Below the pieces are notes generated by a model, which ran no database searches, was not told where the DNA came from, and saw nothing but the letters and a program-made list of their open reading frames with translations. DNA of 64,000 bases from Callaeas wilsoni (Eukaryota > Chordata > Aves > Passeriformes > Callaeidae), in contig VWPU01003192.1 of assembly GCA_013398955.1 (NCBI GenBank), forward strand, positions 682,001-746,000. The letters run 5' to 3'. Positions within the stretch are counted from its first letter, which is position 1. Each line of letters starts with the position of its first letter. Positions 13,713-25,759 of this stretch are shown piece by piece. The translations under genes and the position numbers were made by a program.

Positions 13713-14925
13713 AGGACCGTGCCTGTCACAGGCTTGCTTCTTTTGATGTATACCCAGCAGACAGTCCATTTGCCCTCAAATGCCTCCATTTCTGTCCAGT
13801 GAGAGAGGGTTCTATGTAGAGACCTAAATACCTTAAGGGAAAAAACATCTCCTGCATTTAAAACTGTTGCAGTTGCTATTGCTTTCTATTAACTTGAGCC
13901 CATGCAAGCATAGATCTAACTTGTTAGATGCTGTAGAGATCTGGGGATCTTCTTCCTCCACTGGGACTTGAAAGACAAATTTTCTAACCTCACAGTGCAA
14001 ATAACAAGATATTTCACATGGAAGACACCTGTTCCATACCCAGATCAGCCTCAGGTAGTGATGCACTGTGGGGCTAGGGATTTTCTCTTTGTGTAAGGAA
14101 ATGCTTATGTGGCAGATTGACTTTTAAAGAAAGACATTTGCCTGGCCATGCTTAAGGACTTTGAGAATATTATAGCAAACCTCAAAGACAGAGGCTAATG
14201 TATCTTAACACACATCTGCCATACAACTCTATAATTCCTCATACTTAGAACATCTCAGAAAATATGGTGAAAACTTGGTGTGGGCAAAACCATCCCAAAA
14301 TAAATTTGCGTTAGCTTAACACTGCCTCTTGTTTTGGTTTGTGAAAGCAGAGGGATTCTGGACACCAACAGTGCACACTATGCCTGGGAGTTTGAGGCTC
14401 TACTTAAACCTGACAGCTATGGGATAAGAAGGTGTTTTCTTTCATCATTAGCCAGCCTTTTCTAAAATGGTAATTAGTTTCAGGAAGAGAATTTCAAAAT
14501 CTGTCATGGATGTGTTCCTGTGAAAAGCTTTCATGTTCATGTTGTCTGGCACTACACATCACACAACTGTCTCCTCCTGAGTAGGTCTCGGTGTTGTCTG
14601 TTTAGTTTTTTATTCAGATCATAGGATAATATGATGGGGGCAAAGAGGAAAAAGAAAAGCTGTAGAGACAAAGGGAAAGGATTGCAATCTCAAATGCAAA
14701 ATACATATTTTAAATATGTTATAAATAGGGTATTCTTCTACCTTGTGCAGGATCTTTAATACCCATCTACACACTACTATGGAGAAAATACTGTCTCTGA
14801 GCCCAATATAATATACACATCTTTCATTCATCTAAGTAGGTTCCTTTAAAATTTTAGCTTTTGAAACAAGATCAGGTATGTATATTAATTTGCAGACAAA
14901 AAAACCTAGATACTCCTGTTTAAAT

Positions 14926-15308
14926 GTAGATCTGGGGTTGTTTAGCCAGGAGAAAAGGAGGCTCAGGGGAGACCTTGTCACTCTCTACAGCTCCCTGAAA
15001 GGAGGCTGCAGTGGGGTGCGGTTCGGCCTCTTCTCCGAGGCAACCCGCAACAGGACGAGGGGACAGCCTTAAGCTGTGCCAGGGGAGGTTCAGGTTGGAC
15101 ATCAGGAAGAATTTCTTCACTGTAAGGGTGGTGGAGCATTGGAATGGGCTGCTCAGGGAAGGGGTGGAGTCACCATCCCTGGAAGTGTTCAAGAAACTAG
15201 AGGATGTGGCACTTAGCGCTGTGTTTTAATTGACAGGGTGGTGGTCAGTCAGAGCTTGGACTTGATGATCTCAGAGGTCTTTTTCAACCTTAATGATTCT
15301 GTGAGTCT
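14926..15308 (+). mobile_element. CR1 retrotransposon 3' end, sense orientation
   Basis: A forward copy running from TTTAGCCAGGAGAAAAGGAG to the terminal AATGATTCTGTGAGTCT, a CR1 octamer-type end. It retains a readable piece of the ORF2 C-terminus. Being in the same orientation as PTPRM, it is transcribed as part of the pre-mRNA. Confidence 0.93.
15065..15229 (+). pseudogene. CR1 ORF2 (reverse transcriptase) C-terminal remnant
   Basis: The frame reads [20 protein letters not shown], then [20 protein letters not shown] and [10 protein letters not shown] before a stop. This matches the extreme C-terminus of CR1 ORF2. The open frame reaches upstream to about 15011, but the part before 15065 is out of register with the element's coding frame, implying a frameshift. 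No catalytic residues lie in this piece, and it is not functional. Confidence 0.75.
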
Positions 15309-16081
15309 AAGTAAAATGACGTGTATGCTAACAAAAGAGAAAGTGTGGGTTCTTTGTAAATTTTCATTTACTGTTCTTCAAACAGAGAATGACGCTAAGA
15401 GAATGAAATTTCTTTTTGTGGGAGAGAAGGTATTCTCAGGCAAAAGGAAAGGTCAGGTGTGTAATTTTCCTGTGACCATACATTTCAGAAAAGGATTTCT
15501 TCAAAGACTTCAAATACGTAATTTCAGTAAACTTGAAATACTGTCATAGAAGCATGTGAAGTAGTGTAATGTCATTTTACATTTATGTACAATTAATGTA
15601 GCAGAAATTAATACAAATAAAACATAATGGAAAATGGAACATTTCATTTTTATTAAAATAAGATCACATTATTAATACCATTTTAGAAAGTCAAAATATA
15701 ATGTGTCTTTTTTCATGGAAAATTTTTACATTCTCATTATGCAGTTCAATGTGAGTATAACTAGCTCTCTAATGAAAAAGCTTTATTGATAAAAATATTT
15801 ACACAAGCTTAAGTTAGAAAGGTGGTTTAGTATAAGCAGCAGAAAATAATGCTGAAAGAATTAAATAATTAACTAAAAGGAATCTATATCTATCATCATA
15901 TTTAATTATTTGAGTGCTTGTAATTTTGCTAGTATTATTCTATTTTGGTTCTGACTGCATCTTACATCTAGGACTATTCAAAGAAAAGGCACAATTGAGG
16001 ATTGTATTCAAATATGTAATGCTTTAAATCCCCATGTCTTCCTTTTTATGAAAAAGCCCTATTACCAGAACACTTCATGAG

Positions 16082-16475
16082 AATTCTAGAATAGTTTGGA
16101 TCAGAAGGGAACTTTGGAGATCATCTTTTCTAACCTCCCGCTCAAAGCAGACTTAGAATAAATCAAGTTGCTCAGGACATTGTCCAGCAGGCTTTTGAGT
16201 ATTTCCAAAGATTGAGATCCCACCTTTTTGAGCACCTGCTCCACTGTTTGACTACCCCAATGGTGAAAAAAACTTTACTAAGCTCTAACAGGAATTTCCT
16301 GAATTGCAGCTCATGTCTAGTGTGTCTTGTCCTTTCACCTTGTTCCGACTAGTTCGGCCTCCTCCATATGCTCCCATCAGGTTGTTAAACCAACACTAAA
16401 ATCCCCTGTGAGCTTGCTCTTCTCGAGGCTAAACAAGCACAACTCTCTCAGTCTCTCCTTGTCCAGGATTTGCCT
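16082..16475 (-). mobile_element. Diverged CR1 fragment
   Basis: Begins AATTCTAGAATAGTTTGGAT and carries decayed CR1 blocks (AAGTTGCTCAGGACATTGTC; CTTCTCGAGGCTAAACAAGC). It is more diverged than the copies at 991 and 14926, so it is older. Confidence 0.78.
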
Positions 16476-16644
16476 ACTGAGAGAAATCCAGGGTGAGTTC
16501 CCTGCTCAGTCATGTAATATTTAAAAGTCCATTTCCTTTTCTATCAGAAAGGCCTTCAAGTGTTGCAGCTGGGCTACTGGGTTCTTCCCTCTGCTCATAA
16601 AGGATTTGCCATACTTTGGCCTCCTCCGTATTCTAAGTGGCACC

Positions 16645-16725
16645 CTGATCCTTATCCTGCAAACACTTCTACATGGCTGCTCTAATCACTTAAGTAAATA
16701 AGTGTTCAGTGAAATGAACAGGTTC
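16645..16725. repeat. Possible old interspersed repeat
   Basis: ATCCTTATCCTGCAAACACT resembles the opening of a widespread amniote repeat that reads 'CCTGCAAACACTTA' followed by CACTTAAGT-like blocks. I cannot name the family and the match is partial. Confidence 0.25.
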
Positions 16726-19700
16726 ATAAGCATTTGCCTTGTAATTAATTTGTGGGAGAAAAAGGAGTTTTAATGTTCTGTGTGTTTTTCTTATACACTC
16801 CTATAATTCAGGAGGACCTATAGGTCAATTAAACATTGTATTCACTATTTTCTTTGTTAATTTGAGGATCATAAGAAGCAAAACATGAATTAAAATTCAT
16901 ATTGCAAAATTATTAAATATTGAAACAAATTGAGAGAATTTGTGGCTTTTCATTTTTCCTTCCTCAGTTCAGCTGAGTAGAATAGGACATTTTATTGCCC
17001 AGTTCATTACTTATAGTATTCAAGATCATGGTCAAGATTAGATAGTAGTAAATTATGGAAAATATTGCTGCTCATATCTCATTATTCTTTTATTCTCTTG
17101 TTGGGGAGGCAGAAGCTTGTTGGATTTTTTTTTAGTGTGTGGGTGCTTTTTTCTGAAGACCATGACCAGTGACTAACTTGAGCCAAAAATAGTGCAGCCA
17201 GCAGCTTTGCAGACATAGAGTTCTGCTAGAGCTTCTCAAATTCCTTTTTACTGCCATAGCCTAGAGCTGTCCCTGAAGAACCTGTCAATCACACTAAAAT
17301 GCATTGAGGTGCTCTTGGGTGGACATGCAAGAACTAAACTGTAACCACAAAATTAACTTTCTCTGAGAGCTAAGACAAGAGTCAGCCCACTTCAAATAAA
17401 TGTTGTTACGTTAATCTGATGCACTGCATAGCTCCATTTTTTGCAGCCAGTCATTCACCGGTGTTCCTCCTCTGCATCAGCAAATTCTGTCAGTGCAGTG
17501 CCTCCTTTGACCTGAGGTATTCTTGGGTTTGATGCTATAACCCTCACTTGCAGAAACTCAGATAACCTGATGCAGGAATTCATACAAAGCAGAAACTGAG
17601 AAACAAGTAAGCAGAGTTTTTAATTATGTCACTGTAAGCAAATCTCAAAGCCTGTGCTGTATACTTGAATTCAAGAAGGAACACTTAGAAGCAAAAGTAG
17701 ATGAGCTGTGTGTCTCTGACTGCAGCTGTACCTTTCCACCATCTTTTCCTTCTCATTTCCGATTCACCTCTATATTCTCTTTCCCTTTTCTCAGCCACTG
17801 CTTCTCAAGTCATGCCATACATTCTCTGTGAGCTACAAGTGATACTGGGATCTTTCCAAATAAGTTTTCTTTTTCACTGTGATTTCTTGTGATGCTAGTG
17901 AACCAATCTTCTAGTAACAAAAAAGTGCAAAAAGACCACTGAAGTTCTTACCTGCAGTGAGTGAAAAGCCAAGTTAAGAACCAGAGAAATCAAAACTGGT
18001 TTTGTTTATGCTAATGAAAATCAAAATCATTTTCATTAACCTCCACCTTCATGTAAAAAATTTTCACTCTTTTTGCACGCAATTCTTGTAACTCTGTAAG
18101 TTAAAGAAATCCTTCCCACCCCTTTACTGGTATTCTTTTCTCCTTCCCCCTTTACACTCAGTCCTGCTAGTATTGGAATATCTTGTCGGTCTGAAAATTC
18201 ATCCAAAATCTCTGTGACCAAAAAAAAAACCTAAAAGCCACAGTGAATGAAAAGGGGGAAAATTAAATCCTATGGTATCAAGAATGCTGTTTCCAAAATT
18301 TGAGCATTATCACAGTAATCACAGTATTTCTTTAAAGTTTGTTCTTTTTTCTTTATCAGAGAATGCAAGAGCATGGTAAAATTAAAATTAATAATGTTAG
18401 CATTTGCTTTGAAGCAGGAAGCTGATAATTAGAACAAAGAGAAGACACCTAAAAGTAATTTTAATAAACCACCCCTTTGTACATGAGGTAAACAGGCTTA
18501 TGCACCCTTGGCTATATTAAAATATTTGTAATCTCTAAATCAGTCTTCCATACTGTTGTACCTTTAATTCATTCTGATGTCAATGCAAAATATATGTTGA
18601 ACTTCTTAAGACAAAGAATAATTTTGTAATATAATACAGGTTTGCATATTAAGAGATCATAAGCAGGGAACAACACAATTCAGTGCTATCCTGCCACCTT
18701 TTGCTTTTTTATAATTCTCCTGACAATTATTTTCCCTGTGGTTGTTCTCCAGAAATGCTAGTCCTTGAAGTGGGGACAGCTTGTAAATTATTTTATTAAG
18801 TGTTCACTAGTTCTTGCTGCAAAATGTAGTGCCTTTAAAAATATTTCTCCTAACCTTATTTCCTGTCTGATAGAATATTGACAGAACACAGTTTAATGTC
18901 ACTGTGAAATGGCAGTCTTGAGCATATTGCATTTCAATATAAGACATATAAATGTTAAATTGAATGACAGAAGTTCAGGTGAGCAGAACTTTATTATCAC
19001 TAATGCCATACTGTTTATATTTCATCTCCTTATTTGGTTTCAATTGCTCCATAGTTGTGCCTCAGTCCATTTGGGGGAGATAGAAAGGGTTCTGTGCAGA
19101 GTGTTGCTGCTTTGATAAGAAATGTAAAGTAGACTAAAGTACTAATTACTTGTAGTTGTAGATATTTAATAACATCTAAAGAAATTTACAATTTTGGTTG
19201 AATTTGATTAGATATTCAGGTTCTGAAAACTTGTTTTCTGTAAGGACTTTTTAACAATAAAAAGCAACATAAAGAGTACAAATGAGGCATTGGAGATTCA
19301 AGGTATTCCCAAATAAAGAAAAAATAAATTCTAAAAATAGAAAGTAGCATTTTGAATTTTCTAATGCAGATTAGAATAATACCCAATGTTACCAAATGTG
19401 TACTGGGTCACACACATGTAATTCTCACAATTATATGTGATATGTGGGTTTGTCTCTGCCTTAGAGGACCCACTGTTTAAGACAGGAAAGTAGTCACAGT
19501 TATTGAGAAGAATTGTTTTGCTGTTCAAGAAAAAATAATTTCAACATAAATTGTAAAAATGTATAAAAACTCAATAAACAAGGAGCAAGTCTGTTATCTT
19601 TGCAGATAACAAACTCTTCACTTCCTGTGGAGAGCTTTTATCACCTTGTGCCTTCGTACTGAATGTCACTGAACCAGTTATGCTTATTAAATTATTTCAA

Positions 19701-19794
19701 GTTGAAGCAGATTCCCTAAATTTAGCTATTAGTTTTCTTTTAGCATATCCTAGGCAGCCAAAAGAGATGGGCAGAGTAATTAATTTAATTTATA

Positions 19795-19842
19795 TACTAC
19801 TACTACTACTACTAATAATAATAATAATAATGATGATGATGT
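19795..19842. repeat. Compound trinucleotide microsatellite (TAC)n(TAA)n(TGA)n
   Basis: About six TAC units, then six TAA units, then three to four TGA units follow each other without breaks. It makes a chance run of Ile/Leu/Met codons in one frame and should not be read as a membrane segment. Confidence 0.95.
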
Positions 19843-20182
19843 TGATTAATACAGCTGATATTGTAAGTAGACTACAAAATCAAAAAAAGTGAGTAATTCT
19901 GAGTGTTAGAAAAGCAAATAATGTATTCTAATCCTGTTTCCTGCATTATGTGTTGAAGGGATTGTTAATACAATAAAAAAATTTTGGAATCAAATATTAG
20001 AACAAAAGTCCACACCATGTCTGTGGTAGTGGCCAGTGACAGACCTTGAGATGAATACAGGAACAGAGTGAAGGAAAGGTAATGCATTCACTGTCCTCCG
20101 CTCAGCCCTTAATAAATTTTTCTTTTACCAATACTAACTTTTGATATCTCATGAGTCCTAGTGGTCCTGTGTTACAAAATTT

Positions 20183-20712
20183 TCATAGAATATCCTGAAT
20201 TGGAAGGGAACCACAGGGATCATCGAGTCCAGCTCCTGGCCCTGCACAGACATCCCGAGAGTCACACCATGTGCCTGAGAGCATTCTCCAAATGCTTCTT
20301 GCACTCTGTCAGGCTCATGCTGTGACCACTTCCCTGGGGAGCCTCTTCCAGTGCCCAACCACCCTCTGGATGAAGAATCTTTTCCTGATATCCAACCCAA
20401 ACCTCCCTTGACACAACTTCAGGCCATTCCCTCAGGTCCTGTCACTGGTCACCACGGAGCTGAGATCAGTGTCTGCCCCTCCTCTTCCCTTCACCACGAA
20501 GTTGTAAACCGCAGTGAGGTCTCCCCTCAGTCTCCTCTTCTCCAGGCTGAAGAGGCCAAGTGACCTCATCCACTCCTCATACAGCTTCCCTTCAAGGCCC
20601 TTCACCATCTTTGTTGTCCTCCTTTGGACACTCTCTAATAGCTTAATGTCTTTTTTATATTGTAGTTCCCAAAAATGCACACAGGATTCAAGGCAAGGCA
20701 GAGCAGAGCATT
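20183..20712 (-). mobile_element. CR1 retrotransposon fragment with ORF2 remnant
   Basis: Starts with TTCATAGAATATCCTGAATTGG and continues through typical CR1 3' UTR blocks. On the minus strand, 20432-20680 reads [40 protein letters not shown] and [16 protein letters not shown], the well-known C-terminal part of CR1 reverse transcriptase ORF2. It is 5'-truncated near 20712. The long intact frame suggests it is one of the younger copies here, though not active. Confidence 0.94.
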
Positions 20713-20969
20713 TCCTGTGTTTTGTGAAAATATTTACTTTAATATTTTTGAAAAATCTATATACTCCTTGCTTCTGGTTCTTTCATTGTTGAGAAATAGT
20801 ATTTCTTTATTAATTTCTTCGTTTTCTCTTCATGATTTTTTGCATACTTTTATTATATTCTCAGTTCAACTGCCTCCTTTTTAAACTAGGGACTCCTTAT
20901 CTATAGAAGGATTACTGCTCTTCTGGTAGGATCTGCTCCTTTGATCTTCCTATCACCTCTCTGTATATG

Positions 20970-21720
20970 TTCTCTACTTTGTGAAAATCTTTTTTGGATA
21001 GGCATGTGTCAGAACTGCATGCGGTGTTCAAAATGTGGAAGCTCCATAGATCTATACAATTGCTTAATCACATTTTCCGTTTTCTTCTCTATCCCTTACA
21101 TAGTCATTTCTGACTTCTTTTTGCCTTTTTGACTGTACATAGTGCTAAACTTCTCATCTTCAAAGAATCAGTGACTGTCAGATTTCTTTCTTCTGTATGT
21201 TATGAAGTCATTTAGTTGCAATATTTTGTGTATATAATTAGGATTATTTTTCCCATATGCATGACTTTATATCTTTCAACACTGAATTTTGCCTTAAGTG
21301 AATATCCACTCACTCTAGCGCATCAGATAAATTTGTAACTTTTTAACCCTATTTCTAATTTTTACTACAATTTAAAAATTGTGTTTTGTTCAAAAAGATT
21401 CTGGACATTTTCTAGGTCAGTGTGTATATGGTAAATAGTACAAATACCAACATGCACTTATGTAGAATAGCCACTAGTAATGTATCTCTGTTGTGAAAGA
21501 ATGACTGTTTAACCCTACTCTTGATATTGCATCTTTCTGACCAGCTGCTAAAGGATTTTACTAAGAGGTTGTTCTTATTGTAATTTAGATTCCTTTAGAG
21601 GTTTGGTGAGGAAACTGTTAAAGGTTTTTGAAACTACAGGTGAACTGCACTACTGGGTTACATAAAAGTCCCCAATCCTTTCTTCATCTGAACCATTTAC
21701 ATCATTTTTCCACAAGCAGA
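20970..21720 (-). mobile_element. Ancient CR1 (L3-like) internal fragment
   Basis: Read on + it shows, in order, decayed versions of blocks I know from reptile and turtle CR1 antisense sequence: CAGAACTGCATGCGGTGTTC, TTGCCTTTTTGACTG, CATGACTTTATATCTTTCAA, GTATATGGTAAATAGTACAA and a later TTTGGTGAGGAAACTGTTAA block. Order and spacing are preserved over about 750 bases despite heavy divergence. It lies beside, but is separate from, the younger copy ending at 20712. Confidence 0.62.
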
Positions 21721-24700
21721 GAAGTAAAATTTGAAACAATAAGTATGTAAGAAGCAGCTATTTTATCTCGAGTTACAGTAAGTGCAGTAGATCGCTGCAT
21801 TAATTAAAATAAAAAATTCAACCCAATTCCTTTAGCAGCACAATTACAAATTTCATCTCACTTTGTTTATTAATATCTTGGTGATGGTAGTGTGTTGCTG
21901 GAGCTGTGGAAAGTGGCAGCATCTTGTTTCCCCTTTCTTTGCGTGGTGAGAAAGGAGGCATACTGATACAGAAAGGAGAGTACCATTCAGTTTGGAATGG
22001 GGAAGCAGGAATTGAGCATTTTCGTTAGATTCAAATTAATACACTTTTCTCATAGTTCCTAAATTAAAATGTAAGGCACATTTTTGGCAGGGCTTGAGTT
22101 CATTACAACCTCAGTCACCATTTTTTAAAAAAAAATATTTTTACTGTTGTTACATTCCTCTAACTATGGCAGTGTCCCATTGTGCCTCATTCTTTGTGCC
22201 CAGAGCTTTTTAAACATAAAGAGAAAAGGCAAGCTAGGTTCAAAAGAGTTTGTTATTTAAATCAAGACAGGACAGAGAAAATGGATGCAGGAAAATAGAT
22301 AGAAAATGAACCAGACAGAGACAATGTAGTAGCAACTTAGCAGTTATTGGAGTTGGTTTCTTGGAATGTTTGAGGCAGAAGTCACAGAGAAGGAGGATTT
22401 TGAGAAAGATACTGAGTTAGGCTTGAACAAATTTTACAGAGTGAGCCTTTCAACAAGAAGGGACTGTACAGGAGAAGATGCATTGCATTGCATTGTTTCA
22501 TCATGGTAGATAAAATGGGGACAGATTGTGATGAACTGTTTACCTTATTACTTTCCTGGACTGTTTTTATTAATATTTGTAACAGAACAGAGTAAACAAT
22601 ACACAAAATCCCACACAGTTTTGCAGGGGAAGTCTGTATTTTGTCTGCTCTGCATTTTGCTATATTTTAACCATTACACCAGTTCACTTCTTCCTATTTC
22701 TTGTGCCTTAAAAAACCCAACAGTTCCTAGCTAGTCATGAGAATTTTCTGAATATCAGGCTCCTCTTTCCTGAGACTGATATAGTACATTCTCTTTCCTC
22801 ATATAGTCATGGTAGCACTATTTGTGTGATAAGCTGATCTTTTTGCTTTCCCTACAAAAATAATTTAATCCTAGGTAATCATCATTGGAACTTCCATCTC
22901 TTTTATGTTTTCCCTTTGGTTGTCGATCTGTTTTCCTTTAAGAAGGATGAAAACATCAGATAGTAGCTGTGAAGTGTCTTTTCCAGGAGTGAAGATGATC
23001 GAATATTTAAACCTTTTTTCCCCAAAAATTTATTTCAAATCTAAGAGTATGAGTAGTGGTGGAGATTAGAGGTACCCTGGTTTTACGAGTTTCTTAAATC
23101 CTGTATAGCTAGAGCCTCTTGGGGATTGAGAGATCCAAGGAATGGATGAGATGCAGAGACTGCAGCACTGAAACACTTTCAGCAAAATCTAAAATCTGCA
23201 GATGCTAGAAATGTTATATTCAGCTAAGGTTTACTTGGCTGAGTCCAGTGGGTGTTTTTGTTCACAGTACAGAAGTCTGGCTGGTATTGCTGTCTTCCTG
23301 TAACAGTTGTTTCAAATTTGAACTTTTCCCACAAGACCTATTTCCAGAATTAGATTCAGACTGAGAAGTACTGTACAGTTGTTACTGTCTTAAAAAATAA
23401 ATCTGCTTTAGCTTGATCATGGGACCCAAGGATTGGAAGGGGGAGCCATGAATGACTGCCATCTAAATGTACTGCTATCTAAGGGTGAAAGAGGAAAAAC
23501 AACACCCATTTCATGTTACCATTTTGGTAAGCCTGTCCTTACAAAGGACTTCTATTAAGTTATTCTTGTATTAGGTGATAAGTCTCAGATTCTACTTTGA
23601 ATAATATATTACTTATTCATTACAATTAGATATGAAGGAGGGGAGAGATTGAAAAATGCAAAGATCTAAGAGTTTTGTTTCACTTATGGCACTTGAATAA
23701 AATTTAACTGTGTCTGATATGAAAGAGTTCAGACCATGCTCCCTTGTGCATTCATGCACTACAGAGTAATAAAGAACCAGTTTTATTATCAAGTCTACAG
23801 AGTAAGCAAAGGCTCAAGCAAACATAGGTAACTCCTGAGCTGGAATGGGCAAAGGCAGAACACTCCTCATTGCTGCAAGTGCTGCAGCAGGTGTTTAAGG
23901 CAGTGTACTTCATTCACTTTCAGTCACGGGGACATGCCCTCGGGATTGGGGTGGCAATCTATCATCTTATTGAAGGCCAAATGTTACCCTTAATACTTCG
24001 CTATCCAGTGACCCAATACCATGCCTGCACTTCCTAGTCTTTACTTCTATTATTAGCAAGCCTTTAATTTCAAAGGCATTTTGAGCTTTAGTCATGGATT
24101 AAGATACTGCTGAGTTTGGTACTACATTGATACAGAGCACAACCACAGCTCCTGCCCAAATGGCTTCTTATCTAGGTGAAAGATAAGGGATAACAGGTGG
24201 ATAAATGAGGCAGTACTGATCAGCATAGGGAGCAGTAATATTAGTACTTTGCAAAGTGTGTCTGCGGGCAGTGATTTGAAGTGGAAGAGCGAGATATCGG
24301 TCGGGAGAGTTACAGAAAGCCCCTCCTGTGTAGCATGAGAGGAGACAAATGTTTGAAAATCTAGGGGAGGCTGGTGTAAAATTTTTGTCTCTGGTGGGAA
24401 CCATCTTTTCATACTGACTAAGAGTTAACAAAGAGAAAGGCTTTGAAAGTTAGCACAAGTTGGTCATGATTGATACAGTTGGCCTCTAGAAGTAGAAGGA
24501 ACCTAGATGAAATAATAAGCTCCTATAACTTCTGGTTGAAGATACGTAAAAGATCCTTCTGGCAGATAAATATGAGCTGTCTCATTATGTTTTCCACAGA
24601 GGAAAAGTCATTGAATTAACAGACAGGACAAGTAAAGTCTGTGGAGCTGGAGCAGTTGTTTTTGTTTAAATCCATACCTTGAACATACTCTACAGAAGGA

Positions 24701-25607
24701 ATCTGGAAAATTTAAATTAAGGATGTAGGCAAGAACTTGGAGAAAGGCTTGGTCTAAGACAGTCACGGGCCAGGGAAACAAGCCAGTCATGGCATACACC
24801 ATCATCAGGATCACAGACGACTCACAGAGGATGACGGAAGAATCAAGAGCTTTGGAGATGTTGTTTTGTGGTGTAGCTAAGCATAACTCAGGGGGAGACA
24901 ATGAGACTTTAGACTGAAACAGACAGGTCTGGAAAACAAAAGAGGTACATGCATCCAAGGCAGTTTAATAGTTTAATGAATCACTATTGTAGTATCAGAT
25001 TTAAGATCTTGTCTCTGACAGACCACTCCTGCTGAGAAGCAACTAACTCATGTGGCTAATTCTCCTGAAATCAGGAGTGACAGAAAATAGTCTTTAGGAA
25101 TACAAGTCAATTTAAAATGTCTCTTGAGTGTGCAGTGTGTATTCAGAGCTCCAACATACACTACACAGTATTATATAAACCAGATTGCTGTGTTACACAA
25201 GGTCTCAGTGAAACCACTCCAGACTCTTCTATGCGGAGGAAGTGAACATTGGTACTGATTTGTCAATTCCAGTGAAATCTGTCTTTTCATTTTTATGTTT
25301 AACCAAATGTAGCCTCTGATACTGTAGCACACATCGCCTTCATATCCAAGTAGTCCCCTTTAATTCAGTGGTAGTCCACAAGGGTTAAGGTGCTGCTGAC
25401 CGTATGTCAGTGCATTGGCAACTATCCCTTGATTATCAGACTGAAAGATAGGAGAGTGGAATAAATTTAAGGTTCCAGAAATGCAGAAACAAAAATAAAC
25501 GTTGCTTAATAATATGGTTACACACTACAGAACTGATGTAAACATGAAGACTATGTCTGCTTACTGAGAGTTGTTTTTCTCCTTTTTTTTCTCATTCATT
25601 TCTTAAG

Positions 25608-25759
25608 AAAATTGGCTAAAAAGCGGAAAGAGACATTGAGTAGTACTCGGCAGGAAATGACAGTGATGGTGAATTCAATGGATAAAAGCTACACTGAGCA
25701 AGGCACCAACTGTGATGAAGCTTTCTCTTTCATGGACACGCACAATCTAAATGGGAGAT
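25608..25759 (+). CDS. PTPRM: PTPRM exon: start of cytoplasmic juxtamembrane segment
   Basis: This is a 152-nt internal exon of a receptor tyrosine phosphatase. The first base completes a split codon, then 50 codons read KLAKKRKETLSSTRQEMTV and on to FMDTHNLNGR, and the last base (T) begins the next Ser codon. The acceptor is a strong pyrimidine tract ending TTCTTAAG and the donor is T|GTAAG at 25760. The basic KKRK run is the stop-transfer segment expected just inside the membrane after the transmembrane helix. RPTP-mu is a homophilic cell-adhesion receptor whose cytoplasmic tail dephosphorylates junctional proteins such as catenins and cadherin partners. The STRQEMTVMVNSMDKSY stretch matches RPTP-mu and its close relative PTPRT, and is unlike PTPRK or PTPRU as I recall them. 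I favour PTPRM over PTPRT from memory of the family. Confidence 0.9.

Larger units (their letters stand above)
1..25607 (+). other. PTPRM: PTPRM intron (3' part), upstream of the first visible exon
   Basis: This A+T-rich stretch has no exon I can recognise. The exon that should precede 25608 would encode the transmembrane helix and end in a short basic stretch. I looked for a hydrophobic frame ending in Lys-rich codons before a GT donor and did not find one, so the intron probably starts outside the window. It contains CR1 fragments at about 991-1480, 5321-5380, 13594-13712, 14926-15308, 16082-16475, 20183-20712 and 20970-21720. It also holds a 90-nt hairpin (10000-10089), a compound trinucleotide repeat (19795-19842) and a G+C-richer patch near 6300-6830. 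The intervals between these show nothing beyond ordinary intronic sequence. Confidence 0.7.

Noticed and set aside
19680..19892. Open frame with a run of Leu/Ile/Met that looks like a transmembrane helix, considered as the missing PTPRM transmembrane exon
   Set aside because: The hydrophobic run is translated from the TAC/TAA/TGA microsatellite, and the frame does not end in the Lys-rich stop-transfer codons before a GT donor.
20941..21132. Cys-rich open frame on + (MCQNCMRCSKCGSS) that resembles a zinc-binding motif
   Set aside because: It is the antisense translation of the ancient CR1 fragment.
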